A stretch of DNA of 64,000 nucleotides from an uncultured Agathobaculum sp. (GCA_934504345.1 CAKSVR010000009.1:1-64000); one strand, 5' to 3'; numbered from the stretch's first letter, positions 1 to 8,582 are shown. Numbers and translations: made by a program. Notes: generated by a model not told the origin, from the sequence alone.

Positions 1-647
1 TCATCCCGGCGTTCAAGTCCATCTTTGTTGCGGCATTTGACCCGCAGGCCATCCTCGGCGGCGCAGCCGGCATCACGGTTCGTCAGGCAATGCGCTACGG
101 CGTTGCACGCGGCCTGTTCTCCAACGAGGCCGGCATGGGCTCCACCCCGCACGCACACGCGCTGGCAAAGGTAAAGCGTCCGCAGGATCAGGGCGAGATC
201 GCCATCGTTTCCGTATTCATCGACACCTTTATCGTGCTGACCCTGACCGCAATGGTCATCCTGACCTCGGGTATGCTCAATCCGGGCGCACCGGACGGCC
301 TTCAGGGCACCGAGCTGGCGCAGGCGGCATTCAAGGCTTCCCTTGGCACGGCAGGCATGGCGTTCGTTGCCATCTGTATGCTGTTCTTCGCGTTCTCGAC
401 CATCATCGGCTGGTATTTCTTCGGTGAGCAGAACGTAAAGGCGCTGTTCGGCCACAAGGCTGTCAAGGCTTACGCGGCTATCGTTGTTATCTGCATCGTG
501 ATCGGTTCCGCACTGCACGTTGATCTGGTCTGGAACCTGTCCGACCTGTTCAACGGCCTGATGGTATTCCCGAACCTCATCGCGCTGCTGGCGCTGTCCG
601 GTCTGGTTGCCAAGGCGGCACATGATCAGGACATCATGAAGAAGTAA
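1..647 (+). CDS. Sodium:alanine symporter family (AGCS) protein, C-terminal part
   Basis: The reading frame is open from the window edge, so the start lies upstream. The visible part is about 215 residues of a polytopic membrane protein. It carries the AGCS family signature GLFSNEAGMGSTPHAHA just after residue 35 of the visible part, followed by several hydrophobic segments and a short charged tail. Family members import alanine or glycine with Na+. The substrate cannot be told from this part. A strong intrinsic terminator follows about 60 bp downstream (705-736), so this is the last gene of its transcript. Confidence 0.9.
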   Translation, partial: IPAFKSIFVAAFDPQAILGGAAGITVRQAMRYGVARGLFSNEAGMGSTPHAHALAKVKRPQDQGEIAIVSVFIDTFIVLTLTAMVILTSGMLNPGAPDGLQGTELAQAAFKASLGTAGMAFVAICMLFFAFSTIIGWYFFGEQNVKALFGHKAVKAYAAIVVICIVIGSALHVDLVWNLSDLFNGLMVFPNLIALLALSGLVAKAAHDQDIMKK

Positions 648-704
648 TGGAAAATGTATGCCGATAAAGAGGCGTATTATGCGCTCAAAGGCCGGAGAAG
701 ATAG

Positions 705-736
705 AAATACACCGGAAATTTCCGGTGTATTTTTTT
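705..736 (+). terminator. Rho-independent terminator after AGCS symporter gene
   Basis: A perfect 14-bp inverted repeat (705-718 with 719-732, core CACCGGAAATTTCCGGTG) runs into a T tract ending at 736. Confidence 0.9.
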
Positions 737-826
737 GCCGTCACCGAAAAAACACTGGTTTTCGCCCTGAACGTACCGTATAATGTGGTAGTACCGCAGG
801 AAAATTTGATTTTGTTTTACCCAAAC

Positions 827-909
827 CGTAGGGCGGGGTGCCCTCACCCCGCCACATATAAGTGTGACCACCCAGTTGCAACGGCGGGGTGAGGGCACCC
901 CGCCCTACG
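827..909. repeat. REPIN-like inverted repeat element, copy 1
   Basis: Two 27-bp arms in inverted orientation (827-853 and 883-909), each beginning or ending with CGTAGGGCGGGGTG or its complement, are separated by a 29-bp spacer. Each arm also contains an internal small palindrome (GGGGTGnCCCTCACCCC). The arrangement matches the REPIN layout of two REP units facing each other. It lies in the leader of the cyclophilin gene. Other copies are at 19427-19508 and, as a single arm, at 20858-20884. Confidence 0.85.
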
Positions 910-959
910 CATTACAAGATATGATTCCTGCAAAAGACGTTCAAAAAGGAGAATTCCAA

Positions 960-1601
960 ATGAAAAAACGTACATTTCTGCTCTTTGCGCTGCTGGCGAT
1001 GCTGGTACTGACCGCGTGCGGCGGCAAATCGAACGCACAGACCGACACCTCCGCACCGGATGACAGCTCTCAGCAGACCACCGCGGACGACACCGCCGAG
1101 CCCATCGGCCAGCACCACGCGCAGATCACCGTCAAGGACTACGGCACCATCGACATCGAGCTCGACGGCGATGTGGCTCCCATCTCGGTGCAGAACTTTA
1201 TCGACCTTGCAAACGATGGTTTTTACGACGGACTGACCTTTCACCGCATCATCACCGGCTTTATGATGCAGGGCGGCGACCCGACCGGCACGGGCATGGG
1301 CGGCTCTGAGGACAACATCAAGGGCGAGTTCTCCGCGAACGGCGTGAAGAACGACCTGTCGCACACGCGCGGCGCGGTTTCCATGGCGCGTTCGAACGAC
1401 TACGACAGCGCCTCCTCGCAGTTCTTCATCGTCCAGCAAGACAGCACCTATCTGGATGGCCAGTACGCCTGCTTCGGCTATGTCACCAACGGCATGGATG
1501 TGGTCGATGCCATCTGCGACAACACGCCTGTCACCGATGATAACGGCACCGTGGAAGCGGCAAATCAGCCGGTTATTGAGAGCGTTAAGATCATCGACTG
1601 A
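960..1601 (+). CDS. Cyclophilin-type peptidyl-prolyl cis-trans isomerase, lipoprotein
   Basis: The 213-residue protein begins with a lipoprotein signal peptide (MKKRTFLLFALLAMLVLTAC, lipobox LTAC), then a Ser/Thr/Asp-rich linker to about residue 50, then one cyclophilin domain. Family motifs are FHRIITGFMMQGGDPTGTG and GAVSMARSNDYDSASSQFFI. It would act outside the membrane, speeding prolyl isomerisation during folding of exported proteins. The start at 960 is chosen because AAAAAGGAG lies just upstream and the signal peptide follows directly. An in-frame ATG at 864 would place translated repeat DNA in front. A REPIN-like element occupies the leader. A bidirectional terminator follows at 1668-1700. 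Confidence 0.93.
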   Translation: MKKRTFLLFALLAMLVLTACGGKSNAQTDTSAPDDSSQQTTADDTAEPIGQHHAQITVKDYGTIDIELDGDVAPISVQNFIDLANDGFYDGLTFHRIITGFMMQGGDPTGTGMGGSEDNIKGEFSANGVKNDLSHTRGAVSMARSNDYDSASSQFFIVQQDSTYLDGQYACFGYVTNGMDVVDAICDNTPVTDDNGTVEAANQPVIESVKIID

Positions 1602-1610
1602 GCATGACAA

Positions 1611-1642
1611 GAGTGAAGAGTGGAGAGTTGAGAGTGGAGAGC
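1611..1642 (+). repeat. Purine-rich heptamer repeat (GAGTGRA)n
   Basis: Four to five 7-bp units of the form GAGTGAA/GAGTGGA/GAGTTGA in tandem, directly after the cyclophilin stop and before a terminator. The same repeat recurs at five other intergenic sites in this window. Confidence 0.8.
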
Positions 1643-1667
1643 AAGTTCCGGTTTCCCTCCTGCAATA

Positions 1668-1700
1668 ACAAAAACGGAGAGCAAAGCTCTCCGTTTTTGT
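1668..1700. terminator. Bidirectional terminator between convergent genes
   Basis: A perfect 15-bp stem (1668-1682 with 1686-1700) has A-rich and T-rich flanks on both sides, so it can serve the cyclophilin gene on + and the MoxR gene on -. Confidence 0.9.
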
Positions 1701-1701
1701 T

Positions 1702-3189
1702 TTATTCCTCGTTTTTCGCCTGCTCAATGTCCTGCAAGAGCTGTTTCTGCGTATCATCGAACAGCAGACGCTTATTGTGCGCGAAATACGCCTCGCACCC
1801 GAAATTCTGGATGAACCACGAGGTAAACCAGTTCGCAGTCAGCTCGGTCGCGAACAGCACGAGCTCCTGCGAGTCCGGGATGGCGGCATCGAGGAAGGCA
1901 AAGGCGTTCGCGAGCTCGGCATCGGTCTTATCGACAGCGGCGGCGCGTGCATCCACATCTGCGGCAAACAGTGCTTTCAGGCGGTCGAACTGCTCGTTTT
2001 CCGGTACTTTTTCGAGGGCGATCGTCTGGCGGTAGCTGTCCAGCCGCTCCACCTCACGAGAAGCGGCAAACAGCGCATCCTTATCCGAGGAGCTCCCGCG
2101 CTTCGCGATGAGCGCGGCGCGCTTTTCATCCGCCAGCGCGGCGAGGCTGCTCCCGCCCTCGCGGATGCACAGCAGGTCGGCGTGCAGTGCATCGGTCAGC
2201 GCATCCAGACGGTACGCGCTCCGCGCACCATCCGCCAGCCGGCTCAGCAGCAGACCGAGCACGCCCAGCTTTTCATCAAACGGCGCATCGCGCAGCTCGG
2301 CGGCGCGGACCGGCTCCCAAGTGCCGGAAAGCAGCTCATCCACGCGGTAAACCTGCTTGTATTTGTCGTAAAGCTGCAAATAATTTGCAAAATCACTCGC
2401 CACCTGCGGCAGCTGCAAATACTGCTCCACGACCTGCCGATCGACCGGAATGCCCAGCGATTCGTACACCTGCATCAGCTCGGACAGATCCTCCCAGCCA
2501 CGCGCAGTGACGAACTGCAAGCCATCGGCAGTCGCCTCCACGCGGTAGAAATGCTCACGGCGAATCTCGAAATAGGACAAAATCGCGCCGTGGATGCCGC
2601 GCCGATAGGCGTACTCTTTCCAAACGCCGAAATCCTCCTCGATGTCGATCTTTTTCACGCGGTCGAGCGTTACAACGTCAAATTCCCGCACGGATTTGTT
2701 GTATTCCGGCGGATTGCCCGCCGCCACGACCACCCAGCCCGCCGGGAGCTGCTGGTTGCCGAACGTCTTGCACTGCAAAAACTGGAGCATCATCGGCGTG
2801 AGCGTTTCCGAGATGCAGTTTATCTCATCGAGGAACAGGATGCCCTCTTTTACGCCCGTGCGCTCCATCTCACGGTAAACGGATGCGATAATCTCGCTCA
2901 TCGTGTAGGCGGTGACGGTGCGTTCCTCGCCGCCGAGCACCACCTTGTCGATGAACGGCAGGCCCAGCGCGGACTGGCGCGTGTGGTGGGTCAGCGTGTA
3001 CGACACGAGGCCCACGCCGGTTTCCTCCGCGATCTGCTGCATGATCTGGGTCTTGCCGATGCCCGGCGGGCCCATCAGCAGGATAGGCCGCTGTCGGATG
3101 GACGGGATGCGGTACGCGCCGAACTCATCCGCTGCAAGATAGGCGCGGAGCGCGTTTTTTATCTCATTTTTGGCTCGTTTGATATTCAT
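1702..3189 (-). CDS. MoxR-type AAA ATPase
   Basis: A 495-residue AAA+ ATPase. Walker A is GPPGIGKT (about residues 40-47), Walker B ILFLDEIN (about 117-124), followed by AAGNPPEYNKS near sensor 1. The C-terminal half is helical and rich in Ala/Asp/Arg, with no recognised domain. MoxR ATPases work as chaperone-like partners of VWA-domain proteins. A VWA/DUF2201-type protein is encoded 1 kb away (4201-5487), but a MerR gene on the opposite strand lies between them, so they are not one operon here. Pairing of the two products is inferred from family habit. Confidence 0.88.
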   Translation of the reverse strand: MNIKRAKNEIKNALRAYLAADEFGAYRIPSIRQRPILLMGPPGIGKTQIMQQIAEETGVGLVSYTLTHHTRQSALGLPFIDKVVLGGEERTVTAYTMSEIIASVYREMERTGVKEGILFLDEINCISETLTPMMLQFLQCKTFGNQQLPAGWVVVAAGNPPEYNKSVREFDVVTLDRVKKIDIEEDFGVWKEYAYRRGIHGAILSYFEIRREHFYRVEATADGLQFVTARGWEDLSELMQVYESLGIPVDRQVVEQYLQLPQVASDFANYLQLYDKYKQVYRVDELLSGTWEPVRAAELRDAPFDEKLGVLGLLLSRLADGARSAYRLDALTDALHADLLCIREGGSSLAALADEKRAALIAKRGSSSDKDALFAASREVERLDSYRQTIALEKVPENEQFDRLKALFAADVDARAAAVDKTDAELANAFAFLDAAIPDSQELVLFATELTANWFTSWFIQNFGCEAYFAHNKRLLFDDTQKQLLQDIEQAKNEE

Positions 3190-3259
3190 AGTCTGTAATC
3201 CTTATCATAACGCTTTTCTCTATTATAGCACGTTCTCTCCGGGTCGCGCGGACTTTTTC

Positions 3260-3290
3260 TTGACTCTCACACTATGGCAGGTAGTATCAT
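3260..3290 (+). promoter_or_regulatory. MerR-type promoter with 19-bp spacer
   Basis: TTGACT (3260-3265) and TATCAT (3285-3290) are separated by 19 bp. This over-long spacing is typical of promoters that MerR proteins activate by DNA distortion. It lies 45 bp upstream of the MerR gene start, which suggests autoregulation. Confidence 0.75.
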
Positions 3291-3334
3291 AAGTATGAGC
3301 TCAAAACACAGGTACCTGCAAAGGAGAAACTATT

Positions 3335-4159
3335 ATGCTGAAAATCGGTGCATTTTCCGCGCTGTCACACATCAGCGTGCGTATGCTGCGCTATTATGAC
3401 GAAAACGGCCTGCTCCGTCCGTCCCATATCGACCGCTTCACCGGCTACCGCTATTATGACGAAAGTCAGCTGGCCGAGGCCTGCCGTATCGCTCTGCTGC
3501 GCGATATGGGCTTTGGTGTCGCTTCCATCAGCGCCATCCTGCACGGCGGCCGTGAGGCATACCGCAGTGCCCTGCGGCAGCAGCGCGCCGAGCTGCTCCG
3601 CCGCCGCGATGAAGTGACTGCCCAGCTCATTTTGCTGGAAAAAGCGCTCTACCGCACCGAAAAGGAGGAAAATCCTATGGAAAAGTATCAGGTCGTGTGC
3701 AAAACCCTGCCGGAACGCTATGTCGCTTCGGTGCGTGACATTCTTCCCGACTATTTCTACGAGGGCCGTCTGTGGCACACGCTCATGCAGGAAACTGCCG
3801 GACTGAACCTCGTACCGGTCGAGCCGTGCGCGTTCGGCATTTATCACGACGGCGAATACCGCGAACACGATGTCGATGTGGAAATCCAGTTTGCCGTACA
3901 GCCGGGCGCATACGCCGACACGGCGCACGTTCAGTTCAAGACTGTCCCGCCGGTGCTTGTCGCCTCCGCGGTGCATCACGGCAGTTATCAGACCATCAAC
4001 GCCGCGAATATCGCGGTGGCCGAGTGGGCGCAGCGCAGCGGCTACGAATTTGCCGGAATGTTGTTCAGCATCTACCATGTCAGCCCGGCACAGACCAGCA
4101 ATCCTGATGAACTTGTCACCGAGGTGTGCTATCCCGTCCGGTTAAAGGCAAAAGATTAA
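3335..4159 (+). CDS. MerR family regulator with GyrI-like effector domain
   Basis: A 274-residue protein. Residues 1-70 form a MerR winged helix (SVRMLRYYDENGLLRPSHID, FTGYRYYDE), followed by a coiled-coil dimerisation helix rich in Arg/Glu (about 75-110) and a GyrI/BmrR-like ligand-binding domain from about 118. This is the layout of BmrR-type multidrug-sensing activators. No efflux gene sits downstream; the next + gene is far away, so the regulon is elsewhere or limited to itself. The start at 3335 follows AAAGGAG. Its own promoter has a 19-bp spacer. Confidence 0.9.
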   Translation: MLKIGAFSALSHISVRMLRYYDENGLLRPSHIDRFTGYRYYDESQLAEACRIALLRDMGFGVASISAILHGGREAYRSALRQQRAELLRRRDEVTAQLILLEKALYRTEKEENPMEKYQVVCKTLPERYVASVRDILPDYFYEGRLWHTLMQETAGLNLVPVEPCAFGIYHDGEYREHDVDVEIQFAVQPGAYADTAHVQFKTVPPVLVASAVHHGSYQTINAANIAVAEWAQRSGYEFAGMLFSIYHVSPAQTSNPDELVTEVCYPVRLKAKD

Positions 4160-4171
4160 CACCTCACACGG

Positions 4172-4198
4172 AAACAGGCTCCCGCCGGGAGCCTGTTT
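4172..4198. terminator. Bidirectional terminator
   Basis: A 12-bp stem (4172-4183 with 4187-4198, AAACAGGCTCCC and complement) lies between the convergent MerR and VWA genes. T runs lie on the + side and A runs on the - side. Confidence 0.85.
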
Positions 4199-4200
4199 TG

Positions 4201-5487
4201 CTACTCCACCCGCAGCTCATCCTCGCGTATCACCGCACGGATGCCCCACGGCGGCACCTTGTCCGGATAGGCTTCGCCCTCGAGCATGACGAACGCGGCA
4301 TCGTACTTCGGGCGCTTTTTCGGGTAGATGCCAAGCCCGTCCGTGAAGTACAGCAGTCCGCGCAGATGGCGGAACGCGCCCTCGCTGTTCAGGCGGTCAA
4401 CGTACTCGAAAACCGGCCGAAAGTCGGTCGCAGACTGCCCGATGAGCTCAAAATGCTCCATATAGTCCGCAAGCTCACGGGCGTTCGTCACCTTTTTGTC
4501 CGAGCGGAGCTGATCGTCGCACTGTAAAATACGCAGATTGAACTGCCGGAAAAAGCTGGTGTTCTCCTGCAGCAGCTCGTAAGTGCGCTGCAAAAACGCG
4601 CGCACCAGTTCGCCCGAGGTGGACATCGAAGTGTCGATAGCGATGACGAAATCCTCGATTTTACGCACTTCACGGGTTTCCAGCGGCTCAATGAGCGGCA
4701 TATTGCCGAAATGCCGCAGTCCGTAGGCATAATAGCCGTAGTCGAACGAATCCGCATCCACCGAAACCTCCTCGCGCAGCGCGGCAAACCGCCGCAGAAA
4801 CGCGCGGAAATCGGTCGTTTTGCGGGCGGAAACCGCCAGCTGCTCCCGCACGGCCTCACCGCCCTCGGCTTTGTTCGCGAAAACCGTTTCCATCGCGGTC
4901 TGGGTGCGCTCGGCCTGCTGCTGCCAGCGTTTTTCCTGCTGATCGTCGTCCTCTTTGTACCACAGTGTGTGCTCGTCCACCGCGAACACGCGCGTGAGCG
5001 TAGCGCAGTCGTAGGAGTTCAGCCGCGTGCGCCGAAAATGCCGATATACCGCCTCGGCGGTCAGCACGGGCAGCTCGTCCTTGAGCTCGCGGTAGATGTT
5101 CTGCCGCCGAACCGAAACCTTTTCGGCCTGCAAACAGCGGTAATCGAGCGAATCCAGCATACTCTCGACCGCAATATCGCAGGAAAGATCCCACAGGTCG
5201 GCATCGCGGCCGCGCGTTTTGCCGGGATGGCGCAGCAGACAGTGGAACAGCGTGTGCAGATACGCGCGGTTGACGTTCGCGCGGGAGCGCTCGTACTGCT
5301 GAGCCAGCCACGCACCGCTGAAAAACAGGGCGCGGGTGTCGGTCGCGAGTGTGGGCGTGTCGTAGCCGTCCGCCGCAGGCAGCGCCGCCAGCGCGGAATC
5401 GAGGAACGGCAGGTTCATGTACAGCTCGGTGCGGGCGGAAAACAGGATTTCGCGCCCGATGGAGCGCCAGCGGTCGGATTGCGGCAT
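4201..5487 (-). CDS. VWA-like protein with DUF2201-type putative metallopeptidase N-domain
   Basis: A 428-residue protein. The N-terminal part resembles the DUF2201 putative metallopeptidase region, but the expected HExxH reads HTLFH (His78-His82, with His87 five residues on). The catalytic Glu is therefore absent. The C-terminal part has a VWA-like fold with a MIDAS-like DTSMS and a later FTDG. Such proteins are partners of MoxR ATPases, and one lies at 1702-3189. The ATG at 5487 is preferred over the GTG at 5499 because AGGTG is 9 nt upstream of it. The LRR gene ends 31 bp upstream, suggesting co-transcription. Confidence 0.8.
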   Translation of the reverse strand: MPQSDRWRSIGREILFSARTELYMNLPFLDSALAALPAADGYDTPTLATDTRALFFSGAWLAQQYERSRANVNRAYLHTLFHCLLRHPGKTRGRDADLWDLSCDIAVESMLDSLDYRCLQAEKVSVRRQNIYRELKDELPVLTAEAVYRHFRRTRLNSYDCATLTRVFAVDEHTLWYKEDDDQQEKRWQQQAERTQTAMETVFANKAEGGEAVREQLAVSARKTTDFRAFLRRFAALREEVSVDADSFDYGYYAYGLRHFGNMPLIEPLETREVRKIEDFVIAIDTSMSTSGELVRAFLQRTYELLQENTSFFRQFNLRILQCDDQLRSDKKVTNARELADYMEHFELIGQSATDFRPVFEYVDRLNSEGAFRHLRGLLYFTDGLGIYPKKRPKYDAAFVMLEGEAYPDKVPPWGIRAVIREDELRVE

Positions 5488-5518
5488 GGAAAATATCACC
5501 TCACAGGTTCATCTTGCA

Positions 5519-6484
5519 TCATAGATCAAACGATTTTGCCCGTCCTTTGGACTGGGTTCTGCCCGTAGCGGCCAGCAGGACGGACAGTGCGGCGGTCTGC
5601 TCGGCTTCGCGGGCGGCAGTGCAGGCGGCATCCACATCGGCGGGCGACAGCACACCGAGCGACAGCAGAAACGTCAGCGCGGCGGACTCGCCCTGTTTGG
5701 CGCAGCTCTGCGCCAAAGCGCCGCCGTGGGTGCGTAAAACCGCGAGATAGTCCGCTTTTGCGGCATCCGAGAGCGCAAACGGTACAGCAAGCCGCCGCAC
5801 CGCGACACGCGCCGCAACCGAAAAATCATGCCGCTCGAGCAGTTCGCTCAGCGCGGCATCGTACTGCCGGAAATTCAGCACACCGCTGTCAAAGCACTGG
5901 CGGTAGCTGTAACCCGCGCCGTGGATGCGCCGCTGAAAGATATGCGCGGGACTGAGATCCTCCAGCTCCTCAACATACTCAGGGAACAGCAGGCGCGCGT
6001 GCCCGTCAAACCGCACATCCAGCTCACCGGCGTACTCGCCGAGCAGCTTGGGCAGGCAGGTCGGCGCGGACGGTTCGGCGTGGATAACGACCTCACGCAG
6101 GCTCATGCAGTTCATCAGCGCACCGCCACCGAACTCGCTGACCGAGCCGGTCAGCTCGATGCGTTCGAGGTTCCGGCAGTTGTAAAAAGCGTAGCTTCCG
6201 ACACTTTTTGCCTGTTTCGGGAGCTGAACCGTGCGTATCGCCGCGGCATCGTGTATCGGCTCCGCGCCGCCGCAGGTGATGCGGACGGAGAACGTGTCCT
6301 GCCCGGTCAGCTCGGGCGCCCGCTCGCTGAGTACATACGCGCCGACCTCGGTGACGGGTACGCCGTCGATCTCGTCCGGCAGACGCACAATGTCGTCCCG
6401 CGTTTCGCAGCGCAGCAGCGCAATGCCGCTTTCCGTCCGCGAACAGGTCAGCCGCAGCTCGTTTTCGCCCTCTATCACCCGCAT
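5519..6484 (-). CDS. Leucine-rich-repeat (BspA-like) protein
   Basis: A 321-residue cytosolic protein with no signal peptide. Residues about 60-150 carry BspA-like LRR units (IRTVQLPKQAKSVGSYAFYN, CRNLERIELTGSVSEFGGGA, CMSLREVVI). The C-terminal half is helical and may be ankyrin-like (LTFLLSLGVLSPADVDAACT). The open frame runs upstream to 6877, but the ATG at 6484 has AGAGGAG in front and starts the homologous region. It sits upstream of the VWA gene in what looks like a two-gene operon. Function unknown; a scaffold or binding role is inferred. Confidence 0.75.
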   Translation of the reverse strand: MRVIEGENELRLTCSRTESGIALLRCETRDDIVRLPDEIDGVPVTEVGAYVLSERAPELTGQDTFSVRITCGGAEPIHDAAAIRTVQLPKQAKSVGSYAFYNCRNLERIELTGSVSEFGGGALMNCMSLREVVIHAEPSAPTCLPKLLGEYAGELDVRFDGHARLLFPEYVEELEDLSPAHIFQRRIHGAGYSYRQCFDSGVLNFRQYDAALSELLERHDFSVAARVAVRRLAVPFALSDAAKADYLAVLRTHGGALAQSCAKQGESAALTFLLSLGVLSPADVDAACTAAREAEQTAALSVLLAATGRTQSKGRAKSFDL

Positions 6485-6614
6485 CTGCCTTGCTCCTCTC
6501 GTTTTTCTGTTCCCCATTATAGCACAGCGGACGGCAAAAAACGATACTCCGCCCGTGTATTCTCGCGATAAGAATTTCAAACAGAAATAATATATTCTTT
6601 TTCGCAAATCCCGC

Positions 6615-6643
6615 TTGACAAACCCGTATTTTGCGAATATACT
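6615..6643 (+). promoter_or_regulatory. Promoter of the T-box/trpB transcript
   Basis: TTGACA (6615-6620), a 17-bp spacer, then TATACT (6638-6643), just upstream of the T-box leader. Confidence 0.85.
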
Positions 6644-6654
6644 GTGTGCATACC

Positions 6655-6942
6655 AAGTAAACCAATCCAAACCAATGACGAAGACGAGTAGCAGGGAAAC
6701 CAAACCTCCAAGAGAGCCGCGGGCGGTGTGATCGCGGCAGGCACGGACCGTGTGAATGGACTTCAGCAGGGCAAGGCGAACGGCTTCGGCCAAGTAACTG
6801 CGACGGGGACTCTGCCCGTTATCAGGGGAGCACGCATTGATCGATGTGTGAGCAGAGTGGGCGCGTTTTCGCGTCAATCTGGGTGGTACCGCAAGAGCGC
6901 ATTCGCTCCTGTCCCATGAGCAATCTGGGACAGGAGCTTTTT
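6655..6942 (+). promoter_or_regulatory. T-box riboswitch, tryptophan-specific
   Basis: The leader has stem I features (GACGAGTAGCAGG, then AGAGAGCCGCGGGCGGTGTGA). The specifier loop GTGAATGGACTTC gives UGG (6757-6759), the Trp codon. The T-box sequence TGGGTGGTACCGC is at 6880-6892, followed by a terminator stem (6905-6916 with 6926-6937) and a T run. Uncharged tRNA-Trp would pair with UGG and with the T-box bulge and favour the antiterminator, turning on trpB when tryptophan is scarce. Boundaries are approximate. The gene downstream fits the specifier. Confidence 0.93.
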
Positions 6943-6956
6943 ATTTGTCCAAAAGA

Positions 6957-7026
6957 GTGACGAGTTGAGAGTGCAGAGTGAAGATTATCGTTCTCTCCAC
7001 TCTATACTCCTCACTCTCCACTCTAT
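6957..7026 (+). repeat. Heptamer repeat, inverted pair forming a hairpin
   Basis: GAGTTGAGAGTGCAGAGTGAAG on the left and a CT-rich complement-like arm (CACTCTATACTCCTCACTCT) on the right. It sits between the T-box terminator and the trpB ribosome binding site, an unusual place that adds a purine/pyrimidine hairpin to the read-through mRNA. Confidence 0.75.
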
Positions 7027-7052
7027 CTGAAATTCGCAAAGGAGTAATCACC

Positions 7053-8420
7053 ATGCCTAAAATCCCGCACCGTTTGTATTTGACCGAAGACCAGATGCCC
7101 AAGCAGTGGTACAACCTGCGGGCGGACATGAACGAAAAGCCCGATCCGCTCATCCATCCGGGCACGCGCCAGCCGCTGGCGGAGCAGGATCTGTATCCTA
7201 TCTTCTGTGAAAAGCTGGCTCATCAGGAGCTCGACAACGACACCCGCTACATCGATATTCCCGAGCCGGTGCTCGATATGTATAAGCTGTATCGTCCGTC
7301 GCCGCTGTGCCGTGCGTACAATCTGGAAAAGGCGCTCGACACCCCGGCAAAGATCTACTATAAATTCGAGGGCAACAACACCTCGGGCAGCCACAAGCTC
7401 AATTCCGCCATCGCACAGGCGTACTACGCCAAGGAGCAGGGCCTCAAGGGCCTTACCACCGAAACCGGTGCCGGTCAGTGGGGAACCGCGCTCTCCGAGG
7501 CGTGCGCGTACTTCGGCCTTGACCTGAAAGTGTTCATGGTCAAAGTATCCTACGAGCAGAAGCCGTTCCGCAAGGCCATCATGCAGACCTTTGATGCGAA
7601 TGTAACGCCGTCCCCGTCGAACACCACCGAGGCCGGCCGCGCGATTCTCGCACACGACCCGACCACCGGCGGCTCGCTCGGCTGCGCCATCTCCGAAGCC
7701 GTTGAGATGGCCACCACCCACGAAGGCTACCGCTATGTGCTCGGCTCGGTGCTCAATCAGGTGCTGCTGCACCAGTCCATCATCGGTCTGGAGAGCAAGC
7801 AGGCGATGGAGATGCTGGACGAATATCCGGACATCGTGATCGGCTGTGCGGGCGGCGGCTCCAACCTCGGCGGCCTGATCTCTCCGTTCATGCAGGATAA
7901 GCTGCTCGGCAAGGCCGACCCGCGCATCATCGCGGTGGAACCGGCCTCCTGCCCGTCGCTCACCCGCGGCAAGTATGTTTACGATTTCTGTGATACCGGC
8001 CACGTTACGCCGCTCGCGCGGATGTATACGCTCGGCAACGGCTTCATGCCTGCGCCCAACCATGCAGGCGGCCTGCGCTACCACGGCATGAGCCCGATCC
8101 TCTCCAAGCTGTACCACGACGGCTATATGGAGGCGGTTTCGGTCAAGCAGACCGATGTATTCGATGCGGCAGTCCAGTTTGCCAAGGTCGAAACCATCCT
8201 GCCCGCACCGGAATCCAGCCACGCCATCCGCGCGGCCATCGACGAGGCGCTCAAGTGCAAGGAAACCGGCGAGGCAAAGACCATCCTGTTCGGCCTGACC
8301 GGCACGGGCTACTTCGATATGGCGGCCTATGAAGCATATCACAACGGCACCATGCACAACCACGTTCCCACCGACGAGGAATTGCAGACCGGTTTCGACA
8401 CCATCCCGCCGCAGGCGTAA
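7053..8420 (+). CDS. trpB: Tryptophan synthase beta chain, TrpB2-like
   Basis: A 455-residue PLP enzyme that condenses indole with serine. The PLP lysine lies in NNTSGSHKLNSA, the Gly-rich phosphate loop is GCAGGGSNLGG, and the substrate motif is ETGAGQWG. The length and the N-terminal extension fit the TrpB2 class rather than the classic TrpB (about 400). No trpA lies beside it, so it may salvage indole as a stand-alone enzyme (inference). ATG 7053 has AAAGGAG upstream; an in-frame ATG at 6978 would start inside the repeat hairpin. Controlled by the Trp T-box. A terminator follows at 8472-8500. Confidence 0.93.
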   Translation: MPKIPHRLYLTEDQMPKQWYNLRADMNEKPDPLIHPGTRQPLAEQDLYPIFCEKLAHQELDNDTRYIDIPEPVLDMYKLYRPSPLCRAYNLEKALDTPAKIYYKFEGNNTSGSHKLNSAIAQAYYAKEQGLKGLTTETGAGQWGTALSEACAYFGLDLKVFMVKVSYEQKPFRKAIMQTFDANVTPSPSNTTEAGRAILAHDPTTGGSLGCAISEAVEMATTHEGYRYVLGSVLNQVLLHQSIIGLESKQAMEMLDEYPDIVIGCAGGGSNLGGLISPFMQDKLLGKADPRIIAVEPASCPSLTRGKYVYDFCDTGHVTPLARMYTLGNGFMPAPNHAGGLRYHGMSPILSKLYHDGYMEAVSVKQTDVFDAAVQFAKVETILPAPESSHAIRAAIDEALKCKETGEAKTILFGLTGTGYFDMAAYEAYHNGTMHNHVPTDEELQTGFDTIPPQA

Positions 8421-8471
8421 TTGCATACGATATATGGCAGACCTCCAATTCCCTCTGCTGTATATAAAGTA

Positions 8472-8500
8472 AGCCGTCCGTTCCCCCACGGGCGGCTTTT
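8472..8500 (+). terminator. Terminator after trpB
   Basis: Stem 8472-8480 with 8489-8497 (AGCCGTCCG and CGGGCGGCT) followed by TTTT. Confidence 0.75.
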
Positions 8501-8553
8501 GCCTGTCCGAAAACGACCTCCGAAAAAACTTTCCGATTTTCTGAAAATAATTG

Positions 8554-8582
8554 TTGACATTCCACCTCCCCCGTGATATTAT
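8554..8582 (+). promoter_or_regulatory. Promoter of tRNA-Arg
   Basis: Consensus TTGACA (8554-8559), 17-bp spacer, TATTAT (8577-8582), 52 bp upstream of the tRNA. Confidence 0.85.

Noticed and set aside
6755..6760. AUG (Met) as T-box specifier
   Set aside because: The AUG at 6756-6758 overlaps the UGG by one base shift, but the usual GAA-NNN-A frame and the trpB target point to UGG.
6485..6877. N-terminal extension of the LRR protein
   Set aside because: It runs through the T-box region on the other strand; the ATG at 6484 has a good RBS.
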